Positions 42,103 to 52,149 of a stretch of DNA of 64,000 nucleotides are shown piece after piece. Both the position numbers and the translations under genes were made by a program. This DNA is from Candidatus Rubrivivax defluviihabitans (GTDB lineage Bacteria > Pseudomonadota > Gammaproteobacteria > Burkholderiales > Burkholderiaceae_C), in contig JADJMW010000022.1 of assembly GCA_016709385.1 (NCBI GenBank), forward strand, positions 124,001 to 188,000, written 5' to 3'. Numbering within the stretch: position 1 is the stretch's first letter; every line of letters starts with the position of its first letter. The notes under the pieces are model-generated. The model made no database searches and was not told where the DNA came from. It worked only from the letters and a program-made list of their open reading frames with translations.

Positions 42103-42939
42103 TCAGGACGCGCCGCGCTCGAGCATCACTTCCAGCACGAAGCGCGAGCCGGCGTAACCCAGCAGCAGCAGCACCGCACCCGTATACAGCCAGCGCGTGG
42201 CGCGGTGGCCACGCCAACCGCGCAGGCGGCGCCCCAGCAGCAGCGCCGCGAACACGCCCCAGGCCAGCAGCGAGAACACCGTCTTGTGGTCCCAGCGCCA
42301 GCCGTGCAAATCCAGGGCCGCGGTGAAGGTGCCCAGCACGAGCGTGGCCGTGAGCACGGCGAAGCCGGCCTCGACGAAGCGGAAGGTGAGCCGCTCCAGT
42401 TGCAGCAGCGGCATCCCCGTGGCGCGCCCCCCTCCGGCGGTCGGGTTGCCGGCGCGCAGGCGCCGCTCGGCCGCGTCCAGCAGCACGGCATGCAGCACGG
42501 CGGCACCGAACAAGCCGTAGGAACCGACACCGAGCGCGAAGTGCAGCGGCGCCAGCGCCGAAGTCACTGGCCGGGTGTCGCCGGGGAACAGGGCCGCCAG
42601 CACCACCGCCAGCGCCCCGGCCCCACCCAGCCACTTGCGCACCCCGGGCAAGGGCACGAGGCGGCTTTCCACCGTGTGCACGGCGATCACCAGCCACACC
42701 GCCATCGACAGCACCGGCCCGAAACCCAGACGCGCGCCGCGCTCGGCCTGGCCGACGCCCCCGATGTCCACCACCAGCAGCAGCAGGTGCAGCACGAAGC
42801 CCCCCAGCAGCGCGGCGGCCGAGAAGCGCTGCAGCCGCGGCAGCGGCAGCGTCGCGGCCACGTACAGTGCCGCGCTCACCGCCGCCAGCAGCAACGCGCC
42901 GTCCGGGGCGAGCGTGGGGGAGGCGGTCGATAGAATCAT
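42103..42939 (-). CDS. Cytochrome c assembly (CcsA/HemX-like, YpjD) membrane protein
   Basis: A 278-residue protein with about eight membrane helices and the tryptophan-rich HGWRWDHKTVFSLLAWG loop of the CcsA/CcmC/HemX family, which handle haem at the membrane. The conserved histidines are in FVLHLLLLVVD and ALAPLHFALG. The YpjD form is not a proven cytochrome c maturation factor; the name is by family. It is divergent from ffh with a 49-bp gap. Confidence 0.88.
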   Translation of the reverse strand: MILSTASPTLAPDGALLLAAVSAALYVAATLPLPRLQRFSAAALLGGFVLHLLLLVVDIGGVGQAERGARLGFGPVLSMAVWLVIAVHTVESRLVPLPGVRKWLGGAGALAVVLAALFPGDTRPVTSALAPLHFALGVGSYGLFGAAVLHAVLLDAAERRLRAGNPTAGGGRATGMPLLQLERLTFRFVEAGFAVLTATLVLGTFTAALDLHGWRWDHKTVFSLLAWGVFAALLLGRRLRGWRGHRATRWLYTGAVLLLLGYAGSRFVLEVMLERGAS

Positions 42940-42988
42940 CGCGACAGTGTACTGACCAAGGGCCCGCTCGCAGCGGGACCACACCGCG

Positions 42989-44368
42989 ATGGCCTCGACC
43001 CTGAGTGACCGGCTGAGCAAGCTGGTGAAGACGATGCGCGGCCAGGCCCGCATCACCGAAAGCAACGTGCAGGACATGCTGCGCGAGGTGCGCATGGCCT
43101 TGCTCGAGGCCGACGTGGCGCTGCCGGTGGTGCGCGACTTCATCAATCGCGTCAAGGACAAGGCGCTGGGCCAGGAGGTGGTGGGTTCGCTCAACCCGGG
43201 CCAGGCGCTGGTCGGCATCGTGCACAAGGAGCTGGCCGCGACGATGGGGCCCGACCCCACCGGCGCGCTGCCTTCGGCCGAGTTGAACCTGGCCACGCAG
43301 CCGCCGGCGGTGATCCTGATGGCCGGCCTGCAGGGCGCCGGCAAGACCACCACCACGGCCAAGCTGGCCAGGCACCTGATCACGAAGCGCAAGAAGAAGG
43401 TGCTCACGGTGTCGGCCGACGTCTACCGGCCGGCCGCCATCGAACAGCTGAAGACGGTGACGGCGCAGGCCGGCGCCGAGTGGTTTCCTTCGGCGCCGAG
43501 CGACAAGCCGCGCGATATCGCCCTGGCCGCGCTCGACTACGCAAAGCGCCACTATTTCGACGTGCTGCTGGTCGACACCGCCGGCCGCCTGGGCATCGAC
43601 GAAGCGCTGATGGCCGAGATCCGCGAGCTGCACGCGGTGCTCAAGCCGGTGGAAACGCTCTTCATCGTCGACGCCATGCAAGGCCAGGACGCGGTGAATA
43701 CCGCCAGGGCCTTCAAGGACGCGCTGCCGCTGACCGGCGTGGTGCTGACCAAGCTCGACGGCGACTCGCGCGGCGGCGCCGCGATGTCGGTGCGCCAGGT
43801 CACCGGCGCGCCGATCAAGTTCGCCGGCATCTCGGAAAAGATCGACGGCCTGGAGGTCTTCGACGCCGAGCGCCATGCCGGCCGCGTGCTGGGCATGGGC
43901 GACATCCTGGCGCTGGTGGAGGAAGTGCAGAAGGGGGTGGACCTGCAGGCGGCGCAGAAGCTGGCCGACAAGGTGAAGTCGGGCAGCGGCTTCGACCTCA
44001 ACGACTTCCTGTCGCAGATCACGCAGATGAAGAACATGGGCGGCCTGGCCGGGTTGATGGACAAGCTGCCCAGCCAGCTGGCCAGCCGCGCCGCGGGTGC
44101 CGACATGGGCCGCGCCGAACGCGATGTCAAGCGCATGGAAGGCATCATCTGCGCCATGACGCCGCTGGAACGGCGCAAGCCCGAACTGATCAAGGCCAGC
44201 CGCAAGCGCCGCATCGCCACGGGCGCCGGCGTGCAGGTGCAGGAAGTGAACCGCCTGCTCAACCAGTTCGAGCAGATGCAGGGCATGATGAAAAAGATGA
44301 AGGGCGGCGGCCTGATGAAGATGATGAAGCGCATGGGCGGCGGCGGCTTCCCCGGCATGCCGCGCTGA
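42989..44368 (+). CDS. ffh: Signal recognition particle protein
   Basis: Ffh binds signal sequences and 4.5S RNA and brings ribosomes to FtsY at the membrane. The 459-residue protein has N, G and M domains: G1 motif GLQGAGKTTTTAK (113-125), DTAGRLGIDE, TKLDGDSRGGAA, and a methionine-rich C-terminus (MQGMMKKMKGGGLMKMMKRM). The 4.5S RNA gene is not in the window. ftsY is 0.9 kb downstream on the other strand. Confidence 0.97.
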   Translation: MASTLSDRLSKLVKTMRGQARITESNVQDMLREVRMALLEADVALPVVRDFINRVKDKALGQEVVGSLNPGQALVGIVHKELAATMGPDPTGALPSAELNLATQPPAVILMAGLQGAGKTTTTAKLARHLITKRKKKVLTVSADVYRPAAIEQLKTVTAQAGAEWFPSAPSDKPRDIALAALDYAKRHYFDVLLVDTAGRLGIDEALMAEIRELHAVLKPVETLFIVDAMQGQDAVNTARAFKDALPLTGVVLTKLDGDSRGGAAMSVRQVTGAPIKFAGISEKIDGLEVFDAERHAGRVLGMGDILALVEEVQKGVDLQAAQKLADKVKSGSGFDLNDFLSQITQMKNMGGLAGLMDKLPSQLASRAAGADMGRAERDVKRMEGIICAMTPLERRKPELIKASRKRRIATGAGVQVQEVNRLLNQFEQMQGMMKKMKGGGLMKMMKRMGGGGFPGMPR

Positions 44369-44514
44369 AGTCGGCCCGGGCGCGCAGTACTTCACGCGCT
44401 CTGCTCCCGCGAGGCCACGCTGTCACGGCTCGATACACCTCTTGTGCCCCGATGCGTTGACCGCCGGCGCCGCCTGGCCGATGGTGTGGACTCCACCTCT
44501 TGCCGGCGCCTGCC

Positions 44515-45219
44515 ATGGAATTCCTGACACCGACTGCCAGCTTTGCCCTGCCCGCCACCGTGCTGCTGTTGCTGACGCTGCTGTTCGTGCGCATCCGCCA
44601 GCGCCAGGGCGAACGCCGCGGCCGCGCCGCGAACGAAGTGCTGGACACCGTGGCCGCCTGGCCTCCCGAGTCGGTGCGCGTGCTGTCGATCACCGAACGC
44701 CAGGCGCACGAACTGCTCAAGCGCGCGATGCCCGGCTACCTGGTGCTGGCACAGGTGCCGCTGGCGCGCTTCATCCGCGTGCCGGCGCGCCGCTCCTATG
44801 GCGACTGGCTGCAGCGCGTGGGCTCGCTCAGCGCCGACCTGCTGTTGTGCGACTCGGGCTCCAGGGTGCTGGCCGTCATCGACGTGCGCGCGGCGCAGGA
44901 AACCGAGCGCAGCCGCAAGCGGCACGAGCGCCTGGGCCGCGTGCTGAAAGCCGCCGGCATCCAGGTTCTGGTCTGGCGCGAGGGCGAGTTGCCCAGCCTG
45001 AGCCACGTGCGCAGTTCCATGGCGGCCCTGATCGGGGAGCCATCGCAAGGCGCCCAGCCGGTGGCGTCGCGGCCGATGCCGCTGATCCCGGTGGCCGACA
45101 TTGCGCAGGTCCTGGCCGATGGCGACCGCGCCGCGCTGGAAGCGGAACTGGACGCCACGATGGAGCCCGTGCCTTCCGGCTTCTTCGACGACTTCGAGCC
45201 GTCCCCCAGCGCACGCTGA
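44515..45219 (+). CDS. DUF2726 protein, membrane-anchored
   Basis: A 234-residue protein. A hydrophobic N-terminal segment (FALPATVLLLLTLLFVRI) probably anchors it in the membrane; the DUF2726 domain follows (LSITERQAHELLKRAMPGYLVLAQVPLARFIRV, ADLLLCDSGSRVLAVIDV, LGRVLKAAGIQVLVWREG). The D..VxxV-ID core resembles restriction-enzyme-like folds, but function is not known. I chose the ATG at 44515 because residues after it form the membrane segment; an in-frame ATG at 44500 is possible. Confidence 0.82.
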   Translation: MEFLTPTASFALPATVLLLLTLLFVRIRQRQGERRGRAANEVLDTVAAWPPESVRVLSITERQAHELLKRAMPGYLVLAQVPLARFIRVPARRSYGDWLQRVGSLSADLLLCDSGSRVLAVIDVRAAQETERSRKRHERLGRVLKAAGIQVLVWREGELPSLSHVRSSMAALIGEPSQGAQPVASRPMPLIPVADIAQVLADGDRAALEAELDATMEPVPSGFFDDFEPSPSAR

Positions 45220-45251
45220 CGCGCGCACCGGTGGCGCCGCCGGCGCCGCAT

Positions 45252-46379
45252 TCAGCCGAGCAAGGCCTGCGCGAATTCGCGCGCGTCGAAGGTCTGCAGG
45301 TCCTCGAGCTTCTCGCCGATGCCGATGAAATAGACCGGCACCACGCGGCCCTGCTCGGCGCCCCAGCGCGCAATCGCCGCCAGCACGCCGCCCTTGGCGG
45401 TGCCGTCGAGCTTGGTCACGACCAGGCCGGTGAGGCCCAGCGCGGCGTCGAAGGCCTTCACCTGGGCCAGCGCGTTCTGCCCGGTATTGCCGTCCACCAC
45501 CAGCAGCACCTCGTGCGGCGCACCGGGCATGGCCTTGCCGATGGTGCGCTGGATCTTCTTCAGCTCCTCCATCAGGTGCACCTGGGTCGGCAGGCGGCCG
45601 GCGGTGTCGGCGATGACGACATCGCAGCCGCGTGCGCGGCCGGCGCTGACGGCGTCGAACGTCACCGCCGCGGGATCGCCGCCTTCCTGGCTGACGATCT
45701 CGACCTGGTTGCGCCCGGCCCACACCGCGAGCTGCTCGCGCGCCGCGGCGCGAAAGGTGTCGGCCGCGGCCAGCAGCACCTTCTGGTCGGCCTCGGCCAG
45801 GTAGCGCGTGAGCTTGCCGATGCTGGTGGTCTTGCCGGCGCCGTTGACGCCGGTGACCATGATCACGGTCGGGCTCGCCTGGCCGTCGGCGCCGCCGATG
45901 ACCAGCGGCCGTTGCAGCGGCCGCAGCAGATCGGCGAGCGCATCGGCCAGCAGTGCCTTCACGGCCGCGGGATCGGTGGCCTTGCACTCCTTCACGCGGC
46001 GCTTCAGGTCGGTGAGCAGGAATTGCGTGGCCGGCAGGCCGGCGTCGGCCAGCAGCAGCGCGGACTCCAGGTCCTCGTAAAGCGCCTCGTCGATGCGCGT
46101 GCCGGTGAAGACCTGGGCGATGCCGGAACCCGTCTTGCGCAAGCCTTGCGCCAGGCGCGAGAGCCAGCCGCTGCGCGGCGCGGGCGCCGGCTCGGCGGCT
46201 GGCGTTTGCAAGCCGGGGGACGGCGCGGCCGCAGTGGTGGTACCGGCTGAGGTAGACGCAGTCGCCACCGGCGTTTCGGCGGGTACCGCAGCGCCTGGCG
46301 CGGGCACAGGCGCCTGCGCCGGGGCAGGCGGGGGTGGCGCCACACTCGGCGGCGGCTTCTTCTTGAAAAAACTGAACAT
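45252..46379 (-). CDS. ftsY: Signal recognition particle receptor
   Basis: A 375-residue SRP receptor GTPase. The first 85 residues are an alanine/proline-rich A-domain after MFSFFKKKPP, which probably binds membrane; the NG domain follows with GVNGAGKTTSIGKL, DTAGRLPTQ, TKLDGTAKGGVL and GIGEKLEDLQTFD. It is divergent from the tRNA-Met gene. Confidence 0.96.
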   Translation of the reverse strand: MFSFFKKKPPPSVAPPPPAPAQAPVPAPGAAVPAETPVATASTSAGTTTAAAPSPGLQTPAAEPAPAPRSGWLSRLAQGLRKTGSGIAQVFTGTRIDEALYEDLESALLLADAGLPATQFLLTDLKRRVKECKATDPAAVKALLADALADLLRPLQRPLVIGGADGQASPTVIMVTGVNGAGKTTSIGKLTRYLAEADQKVLLAAADTFRAAAREQLAVWAGRNQVEIVSQEGGDPAAVTFDAVSAGRARGCDVVIADTAGRLPTQVHLMEELKKIQRTIGKAMPGAPHEVLLVVDGNTGQNALAQVKAFDAALGLTGLVVTKLDGTAKGGVLAAIARWGAEQGRVVPVYFIGIGEKLEDLQTFDAREFAQALLG

Positions 46380-46430
46380 CGGATCCCGCAGGGTTGCTGG
46401 CGGCGTCGCGCGGAGCCGAAGATGGCTCGC

Positions 46431-46436
46431 TATAAT
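46431..46436 (+). promoter_or_regulatory. -10 hexamer of tRNA-Met
   Basis: A perfect TATAAT lies 10 bases before the first base of the tRNA, placing the start of transcription about 3 bases upstream of the mature 5' end. No clear -35 is seen. Confidence 0.6.
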
Positions 46437-46446
46437 TGCGGGCTCA

Positions 46447-46523
46447 GGCGCTTTAGCTCAGCTGGTTAGAGCGACGGAATCATAATCCGCAGGTCCGGGG
46501 TTCAAATCCCTGAAGCGCCACCA
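46447..46523 (+). tRNA. tRNA-Met (CAT), elongator type
   Basis: A 77-base cloverleaf with encoded CCA. The acceptor stem is GGCGCTT with AAGCGCC; the D-arm is AGCTCAGCTGGTTAGAGC, the anticodon CAT at 46481-46483 in the loop ATCATAA, and the T-arm GGGGTTCAAATCCC. The first base pair of the anticodon stem (27-43) would be A-C, a mismatch. The acceptor pair 1-72 is G-C, so it is not an initiator; it could also be an isoleucine tRNA modified to lysidine, but the stem fits elongator Met better. Confidence 0.9.
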
Positions 46524-46529
46524 AGACAT

Positions 46530-46557
46530 GGCCCGGGCTCCAGAGCCCGGGCCTTTT
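46530..46557 (+). terminator. Rho-independent terminator after tRNA-Met
   Basis: GGCCCGGGCTC (46530-46540) and GAGCCCGGGCC (46543-46553) form an 11-bp perfect stem, with TTTT directly after. It lies 6 bases after the CCA end. Confidence 0.88.
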
Positions 46558-46583
46558 CATTTCACAGCCCCTGGATCCACACC

Positions 46584-46961
46584 ATGATTCGCTGTGTCAC
46601 CCTGGCTGCCGCGCTGATCGCGTGCGCCCTGCCCGCTGCGGCCCAGATGCAGCGCAATTTCCCCGCCAATGCCCTGCGCGGCGAACTCGTGGTGCTGCAG
46701 CCGCCCGACGCGCAGTTGAACGGCCGCCCGGCCCGCCTGGCTCCCGGGGCGCGCATCCGCGGCGACAACAACCTGCTCGTCGTTTCCGGCACCATCGCCA
46801 ACCGGCGCCTGTGGGTCCACTACACGCTGGACACCGGGGGCCAGTTGCTGGACGTCTGGGTGCTCACTGCGACCGAGCTGGCCCGCCCCTGGCCGACCTC
46901 GCCCGAACAGGCCCGCGCCTGGGCCTTCGACCCGGCGAGGCAGTCCTGGAGCCGGCCATGA
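46584..46961 (+). CDS. Exported protein of unknown function
   Basis: A 125-residue protein with a signal peptide of about 21 residues ending AAA-QMQ. The mature part contains LRGELVVLQPPDAQLNGRPARLAPGARIRG and TLDTGGQLLDVWVLTATE. No cysteines follow the signal peptide and there is no catalytic motif. Its stop overlaps the miaB start by ATGA, so the two genes are co-translated in many Burkholderiales. Confidence 0.8.
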   Translation: MIRCVTLAAALIACALPAAAQMQRNFPANALRGELVVLQPPDAQLNGRPARLAPGARIRGDNNLLVVSGTIANRRLWVHYTLDTGGQLLDVWVLTATELARPWPTSPEQARAWAFDPARQSWSRP

Positions 46962-48343
46962 GCGAAACGAAGAAGGTCTTCATCCGCACCTTCGGCTGCC
47001 AGATGAACGAGTACGACTCGGACAAGATGGCCGACGTGCTGCGCGCCACCGAAGGCTACGAGCCGACCACCGACGTCGAGCAGGCCGACCTGATCCTCTT
47101 CAACACCTGCTCGGTGCGCGAGAAGGCGCAGGAGAAGGTCTTCAGCGACCTCGGCCGCGTCAAGCACCTGAAGAAGAAAGGCGTGCTCATCGGCGTCGGC
47201 GGCTGCGTGGCCAGCCAGGAAGGTGCGGCCATCATCGACCGTGCGCCCTATGTCGACCTCGTCTTCGGCCCGCAGACGCTGCACCGGTTGCCGCAGATGA
47301 TCGAGGCGCGGCGCAGCGAGCGCCGGCCGCAGGTGGACATCAGCTTCCCCGAGATCGAGAAATTCGACCACCTGCCGCCGGCGCGTGTGGAGGGTGCGAG
47401 CGCCTTCGTCTCGATCATGGAAGGCTGCTCCAAATACTGCAGCTACTGCGTGGTGCCCTACACCCGCGGCGAAGAGGTCAGCCGCCCCTTCGACGACGTG
47501 CTGACCGAAGTCGCCGGTCTGGCCGAGCAGGGCGTGAAGGAGGTGACGCTGCTGGGGCAGAACGTCAACGCCTACCGCGGCACCATGGGGCACAGCCCCG
47601 AGATCGCCGACTTCGCCCTGCTGCTGGACTACGTGGCCGATATCCCCGGCATCGAGCGCCTGCGCTACACCACCAGCCATCCGAAGGAATTCACGCCGCG
47701 GCTGATCGAGGCCTACGCCCGGCTGCCCCAGCTGGTGAACCACCTGCACCTGCCGGTGCAGCATGGCAGCGACCGCATCCTGTCGGTCATGAAGCGCGGT
47801 TATACGGCGCTGGAATACAAGAGCACGATCCGCCGGCTGCGCGCGGTGCGGCCGGGCATCAGCCTGTCCAGCGACTTCATCGTCGGCTTCCCCGGCGAGA
47901 CCGATGAAGACTTCGGCAAGATGATGGAACTCGTCGAGGACGTGGGTTTCGACAGCTCCTTCAGCTTCGTCTTCAGCAAGCGCCCGGGCACCCCGGCCGC
48001 GGCGCTGCAAGACGACACGCCGCAGGCAATGAAGCTGAAACGGCTGCAGCAGTTGCAGGCCGCCATCGAGGTCAACGTGCGGCGCATCAGCGCCAGCCGC
48101 GTGGGCACGGTGCAGCGCATCCTCGTCGAGGGCCCTTCGCGCAAGGATGCGCAGGAACTGATGGGCCGCACCGAATGCAACCGCATCGTCAATTTCAGCG
48201 GCGGCCCGCTGGCGGACCGGCTGCTGGGGCAGATGCTGGACGTGGAAATCACCGCAGCGCTGCCGCATTCGCTGCGCGGCGTGCCGGTCACCCGCGACGG
48301 CGTCAGCGCCGCCCGGGCCCGAAGCCCTGCCACCACAGCGTGA
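46958..48343 (+). CDS. miaB: tRNA-2-methylthio-N6-dimethylallyladenosine synthase
   Basis: MiaB adds a methylthio group to i6A-37 of tRNA. The 461-residue radical-SAM enzyme has the N-terminal cluster cysteines (C14 in FGCQMNEYD, then NTCSVRE and GGCVAS), the radical-SAM triad CSKYCSYC, VTLLGQNVNAYRG and a C-terminal TRAM domain. The last 41 bases overlap the small membrane-protein gene on the other strand. Confidence 0.97.
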   Translation: MSETKKVFIRTFGCQMNEYDSDKMADVLRATEGYEPTTDVEQADLILFNTCSVREKAQEKVFSDLGRVKHLKKKGVLIGVGGCVASQEGAAIIDRAPYVDLVFGPQTLHRLPQMIEARRSERRPQVDISFPEIEKFDHLPPARVEGASAFVSIMEGCSKYCSYCVVPYTRGEEVSRPFDDVLTEVAGLAEQGVKEVTLLGQNVNAYRGTMGHSPEIADFALLLDYVADIPGIERLRYTTSHPKEFTPRLIEAYARLPQLVNHLHLPVQHGSDRILSVMKRGYTALEYKSTIRRLRAVRPGISLSSDFIVGFPGETDEDFGKMMELVEDVGFDSSFSFVFSKRPGTPAAALQDDTPQAMKLKRLQQLQAAIEVNVRRISASRVGTVQRILVEGPSRKDAQELMGRTECNRIVNFSGGPLADRLLGQMLDVEITAALPHSLRGVPVTRDGVSAARARSPATTA

Positions 48344-48584
48344 CGGCGCAGGCCAGGACCATGGCGACATAGGTGGCCATCTTGCCGTCGCGGCCCGTCA
48401 AGACCAGGCCGGCCAGCGTGACCAGCGCGCCCGCCGTGGCGGCCGGGACGGCCAAGCGGCGCCAGCTCACACCGGCCAGGTCGCGCCGCCACAGCAGCTT
48501 GGCACAGGCAGCCGCCAGCGCACCCAGCGCGAGCGCGGGCACGAACAGGTTGGCAAGGTGCCACAGGGCGTCCAGCGGTCCCAT
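48303..48584 (-). CDS. Small membrane protein of unknown function
   Basis: A 93-residue protein with three predicted helices: residues about 6-26 (ANLFVPALALGALAAACAKLL), 43-60 (AATAGALVTLAGLVL) and 68-85. No catalytic motif is visible. Start chosen at the ATG at 48584, right before the first conserved W and helix. It overlaps the 3' end of miaB by 41 bp and is divergent from hemA. Confidence 0.72.
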   Translation of the reverse strand: MGPLDALWHLANLFVPALALGALAAACAKLLWRRDLAGVSWRRLAVPAATAGALVTLAGLVLTGRDGKMATYVAMVLACAVTLWWQGFGPGRR

Positions 48585-48617
48585 CGAAAGTACAGGCTTA
48601 CCCGGGGTACACGACCC

Positions 48618-48637
48618 GGCTTGACACGAGTCAAGCC
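48618..48637. promoter_or_regulatory. Perfect inverted repeat between hemA and the small membrane-protein gene
   Basis: GGCTTGAC (48618-48625) and GTCAAGCC (48630-48637) form a perfect 8-bp inverted repeat with a 4-base spacer. Each arm contains TTGAC, so each strand has a -35-like sequence here. It stands in the 82-bp divergent gap and may be an operator. Confidence 0.45.
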
Positions 48638-48654
48638 CGTCGCGCCGCAAAACT

Positions 48655-48660
48655 TACAAT
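48655..48660 (+). promoter_or_regulatory. -10-like hexamer of hemA
   Basis: TACAAT lies 6 bases before the GTG start of hemA. Transcription from the usual distance would begin at or next to the start codon, giving a leaderless mRNA. No -35 is properly spaced: the TTGACA at 48621 is 28 bp away. Confidence 0.4.
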
Positions 48661-48666
48661 TGTGCC

Positions 48667-49965
48667 GTGAGTGTCTTTGCCCTCGGGCTCAATCACACGA
48701 CAGCGCCGCTCGATCTGCGCGGTCGTCTGTCGTTCGCGCCCGAGCAGATGGCGCCGGCCCTGCATGGCCTGCGCGAGCGCCTGCAGCGCAGCGGGCCCGA
48801 GGCGGCACTGGTCTCCACCTGCAACCGCACCGAGCTCTACGTGGCCGCCGGCCAGCACAGCGCGCAAGAGCTGGTCCAGCCCACGCTGGACTGGCTGGCC
48901 GAACACGGCGGCATCAGCGGCGGCCAGTTGCTTTCGCACAGTTATGTGATGGAAGACCGCGCCGCGGCGCGCCACGCCTTCCGCGTGGCGGCCGGGCTGG
49001 ATTCGATGGTCCTGGGTGAACCCCAGATCCTGGGCCAGATGAAGGAGGCCGTGCGCGTGGCCGACGAAGCCGGCACGCTGGGCACCACGCTGCACCAGTT
49101 GTTCCAGCGTTCCTTCGCGGTGGCCAAGGAGGTGCGCACGTCCACCGAGATCGGCGCCCATTCGATCAGCATGGCGGCGGCCGCCGTGCGGCTGGCGTCG
49201 CAGTTGTTCGAGGACCTGGGCCAGATCCGCGTGCTCTTCGTCGGCGCCGGCGAGATGATCGAGCTCGTGGCCACGCACTTCGCGGCGCGCAGCCCGAAGG
49301 GCATGGCCGTGGCCAACCGCACGCTGGAGCGCGGCGAGCGGCTGGCGGCGCGTTTCGGCGCCGAATCGCTGCGGCTTTCCGACCTGCCGGCGCGGCTGCA
49401 CGAATTCGACGCCGTCATCTCGTGCACCGCCAGCACGCTGCCCATCATCGGGCTGGGCGCGGTGGAACGGGCGCTGAAGGCGCGCCGGCACCGCCCCATG
49501 TTCATGGTCGACCTGGCCGTGCCGCGCGATATCGAACCCGAGGTGATGCGCCTGTCCGACGTCTACCTGTACACGGTGGACGACCTGTCGCAACTGGTGC
49601 AGACCGCGGGCGAGAAGCGCCAGGCCGCGGTCGAGCAGGCCGAGGCCATCATCGACGCCGGCGTGCAGAGTTTCAGCCACTGGCTGGACCAACGCGCCGC
49701 GGTGCCGCTGATCCAGGCCTTGAACCGGCAGGCCGACGACTGGGGCCATGTCGAACTGGCGCGTGCGCGCAAGCTGCTCGCGCGCGGCGAACCGGTGGAA
49801 CGCGTGCTGGAGGCGATGGCCCAGGGCCTCACGCACAAGATGCTGCACGGGACGCTGGCCGAGCTGCACGCCGCCGAGGGCGCCGAGCGCGAGAAGCTGG
49901 CCGACACCGTGTCGCGCCTGTTCCTGCGCCAGAGCCAGCGCCGGCCCGGCGGCGAAGGCCGGTAG
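48667..49965 (+). CDS. hemA: Glutamyl-tRNA reductase
   Basis: HemA reduces glutamyl-tRNA to glutamate-1-semialdehyde, the first step of tetrapyrrole synthesis. The 432-residue protein has the catalytic cysteine C52 in STCNRTELY, GLDSMVLGEPQILGQ, VGAGEMIE (NADPH site) and a C-terminal dimerisation helix. The start is GTG with no Shine-Dalgarno before it. prfA and prmC follow on the same strand, the usual operon. Confidence 0.96.
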   Translation: MSVFALGLNHTTAPLDLRGRLSFAPEQMAPALHGLRERLQRSGPEAALVSTCNRTELYVAAGQHSAQELVQPTLDWLAEHGGISGGQLLSHSYVMEDRAAARHAFRVAAGLDSMVLGEPQILGQMKEAVRVADEAGTLGTTLHQLFQRSFAVAKEVRTSTEIGAHSISMAAAAVRLASQLFEDLGQIRVLFVGAGEMIELVATHFAARSPKGMAVANRTLERGERLAARFGAESLRLSDLPARLHEFDAVISCTASTLPIIGLGAVERALKARRHRPMFMVDLAVPRDIEPEVMRLSDVYLYTVDDLSQLVQTAGEKRQAAVEQAEAIIDAGVQSFSHWLDQRAAVPLIQALNRQADDWGHVELARARKLLARGEPVERVLEAMAQGLTHKMLHGTLAELHAAEGAEREKLADTVSRLFLRQSQRRPGGEGR

Positions 49966-50029
49966 CGGCCAGCCTGCACGGCGGCCCGGCGTCTCGGCCG
50001 GGCGTTGCCGATTCGACCCCATTCCCCCC

Positions 50030-51123
<1,094 letters not shown>

Positions 51124-51127
<4 letters not shown>

Positions 51128-51990
51128 CCACCACGCTGCCGGCCACCGTGGCCGAAGCCATGGCTGCGGCGCGGATGCTGGGCGTCGACCGGCTCGACGC
51201 GCAGCGGCTGCTGGCGCACCACCTGGGACGGCCACGCAGCTGGCTGCTGGCACACGACACCGACGCCCTGCCTGCCGAAGCCGCGGCTCCCGTGCTGGCC
51301 GACCTGCAAAGCCGCGCTGGCGGCGTGCCACTGGCCTATCTGACCGGCACGCGGGAATTCCACGGCCTGGACCTGCACGTCACCCCCGACGTGCTGGACC
51401 CACGGCCGGACACCGAGATCCTGGTCGACTGGGCGCTGGAACTGCTCGCCGGCGAGCTGGCTGTGGTGGAAAAGCCGCAAGTGGTGGACTTGGGCACCGG
51501 CAGCGGCGCCATTGCGCTGGCGGTCAAGCAGGGCCGCCCACGCGCCAGCGTTCGTGCGCTAGACGCCAGCACCGCCGCGCTGGCCGTGGCCAGGGCCAAC
51601 GGCGAACGTCTGGGCCTGGACGTCGGCTGGCTGGCCAGCGACTGGTGGTCGGGCCTGCCGCCACCCCGGGTGCACCTGGCGCTGAGCAACCCGCCTTACA
51701 TCGCCGCCGGCGACCCGCATCTGCCGGCCCTGCGGCACGAGCCGATCGCCGCCCTGACACCCGGCGGCGACGGCCTGGCGGCCCTGACCACCGTCATCGA
51801 CGGAGCGGCCGGGCACCTGCTTCCAGGCGGCTGGCTGCTGCTGGAACACGGCTTCGACCAGGCCGACGCGGTGCGCCGTCGCCTCTCTGTCGCCGGTTTC
51901 GAGTGCATCGGCACGCGTCGCGACCTGGCCGGCCACGAACGCTGCAGCGGCGGGAGGCAGCCCCCCGCAACCGCCGCGCCCGTGCGCTGA
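51124..51990 (+). CDS. prmC: Release-factor glutamine methyltransferase
   Basis: PrmC methylates the glutamine of the GGQ motif in release factors. The 288-residue protein has LAYLTGTREFHGLDLHVTP in the N-terminal domain, the SAM motif VVDLGTGSGAIALA and the catalytic NPPY (LALSNPPYIAAGD). GTG start at 51124. The tail RQPPATAAPVR is extra. Confidence 0.96.
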
Positions 51991-52149
51991 GCGGCACCTG
52001 CCGGTGGTGTGTATCTCGGGCCAGCCCCTGAAACAGGGGGATGTGTTGACTAATTGCAGACCCAAACCGCGCCAGCCGGCATACGATTGCTTCCATGTCC
52101 AGCCATTTCTGCGCTGGGCCAGGTTCGTGCATCGGGAAAGGAGTGGAAG

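Noticed and set aside
39771..42326. 851-codon plus-strand frame opposite pilS
   Set aside because: Gln/Arg/His-rich shadow frame; the minus-strand genes have clear domains.
52025..52039. CCCCTG-AAA-CAGGGG hairpin after prmC as a terminator
   Set aside because: The stem is only 6 bp and no T run follows on either strand.
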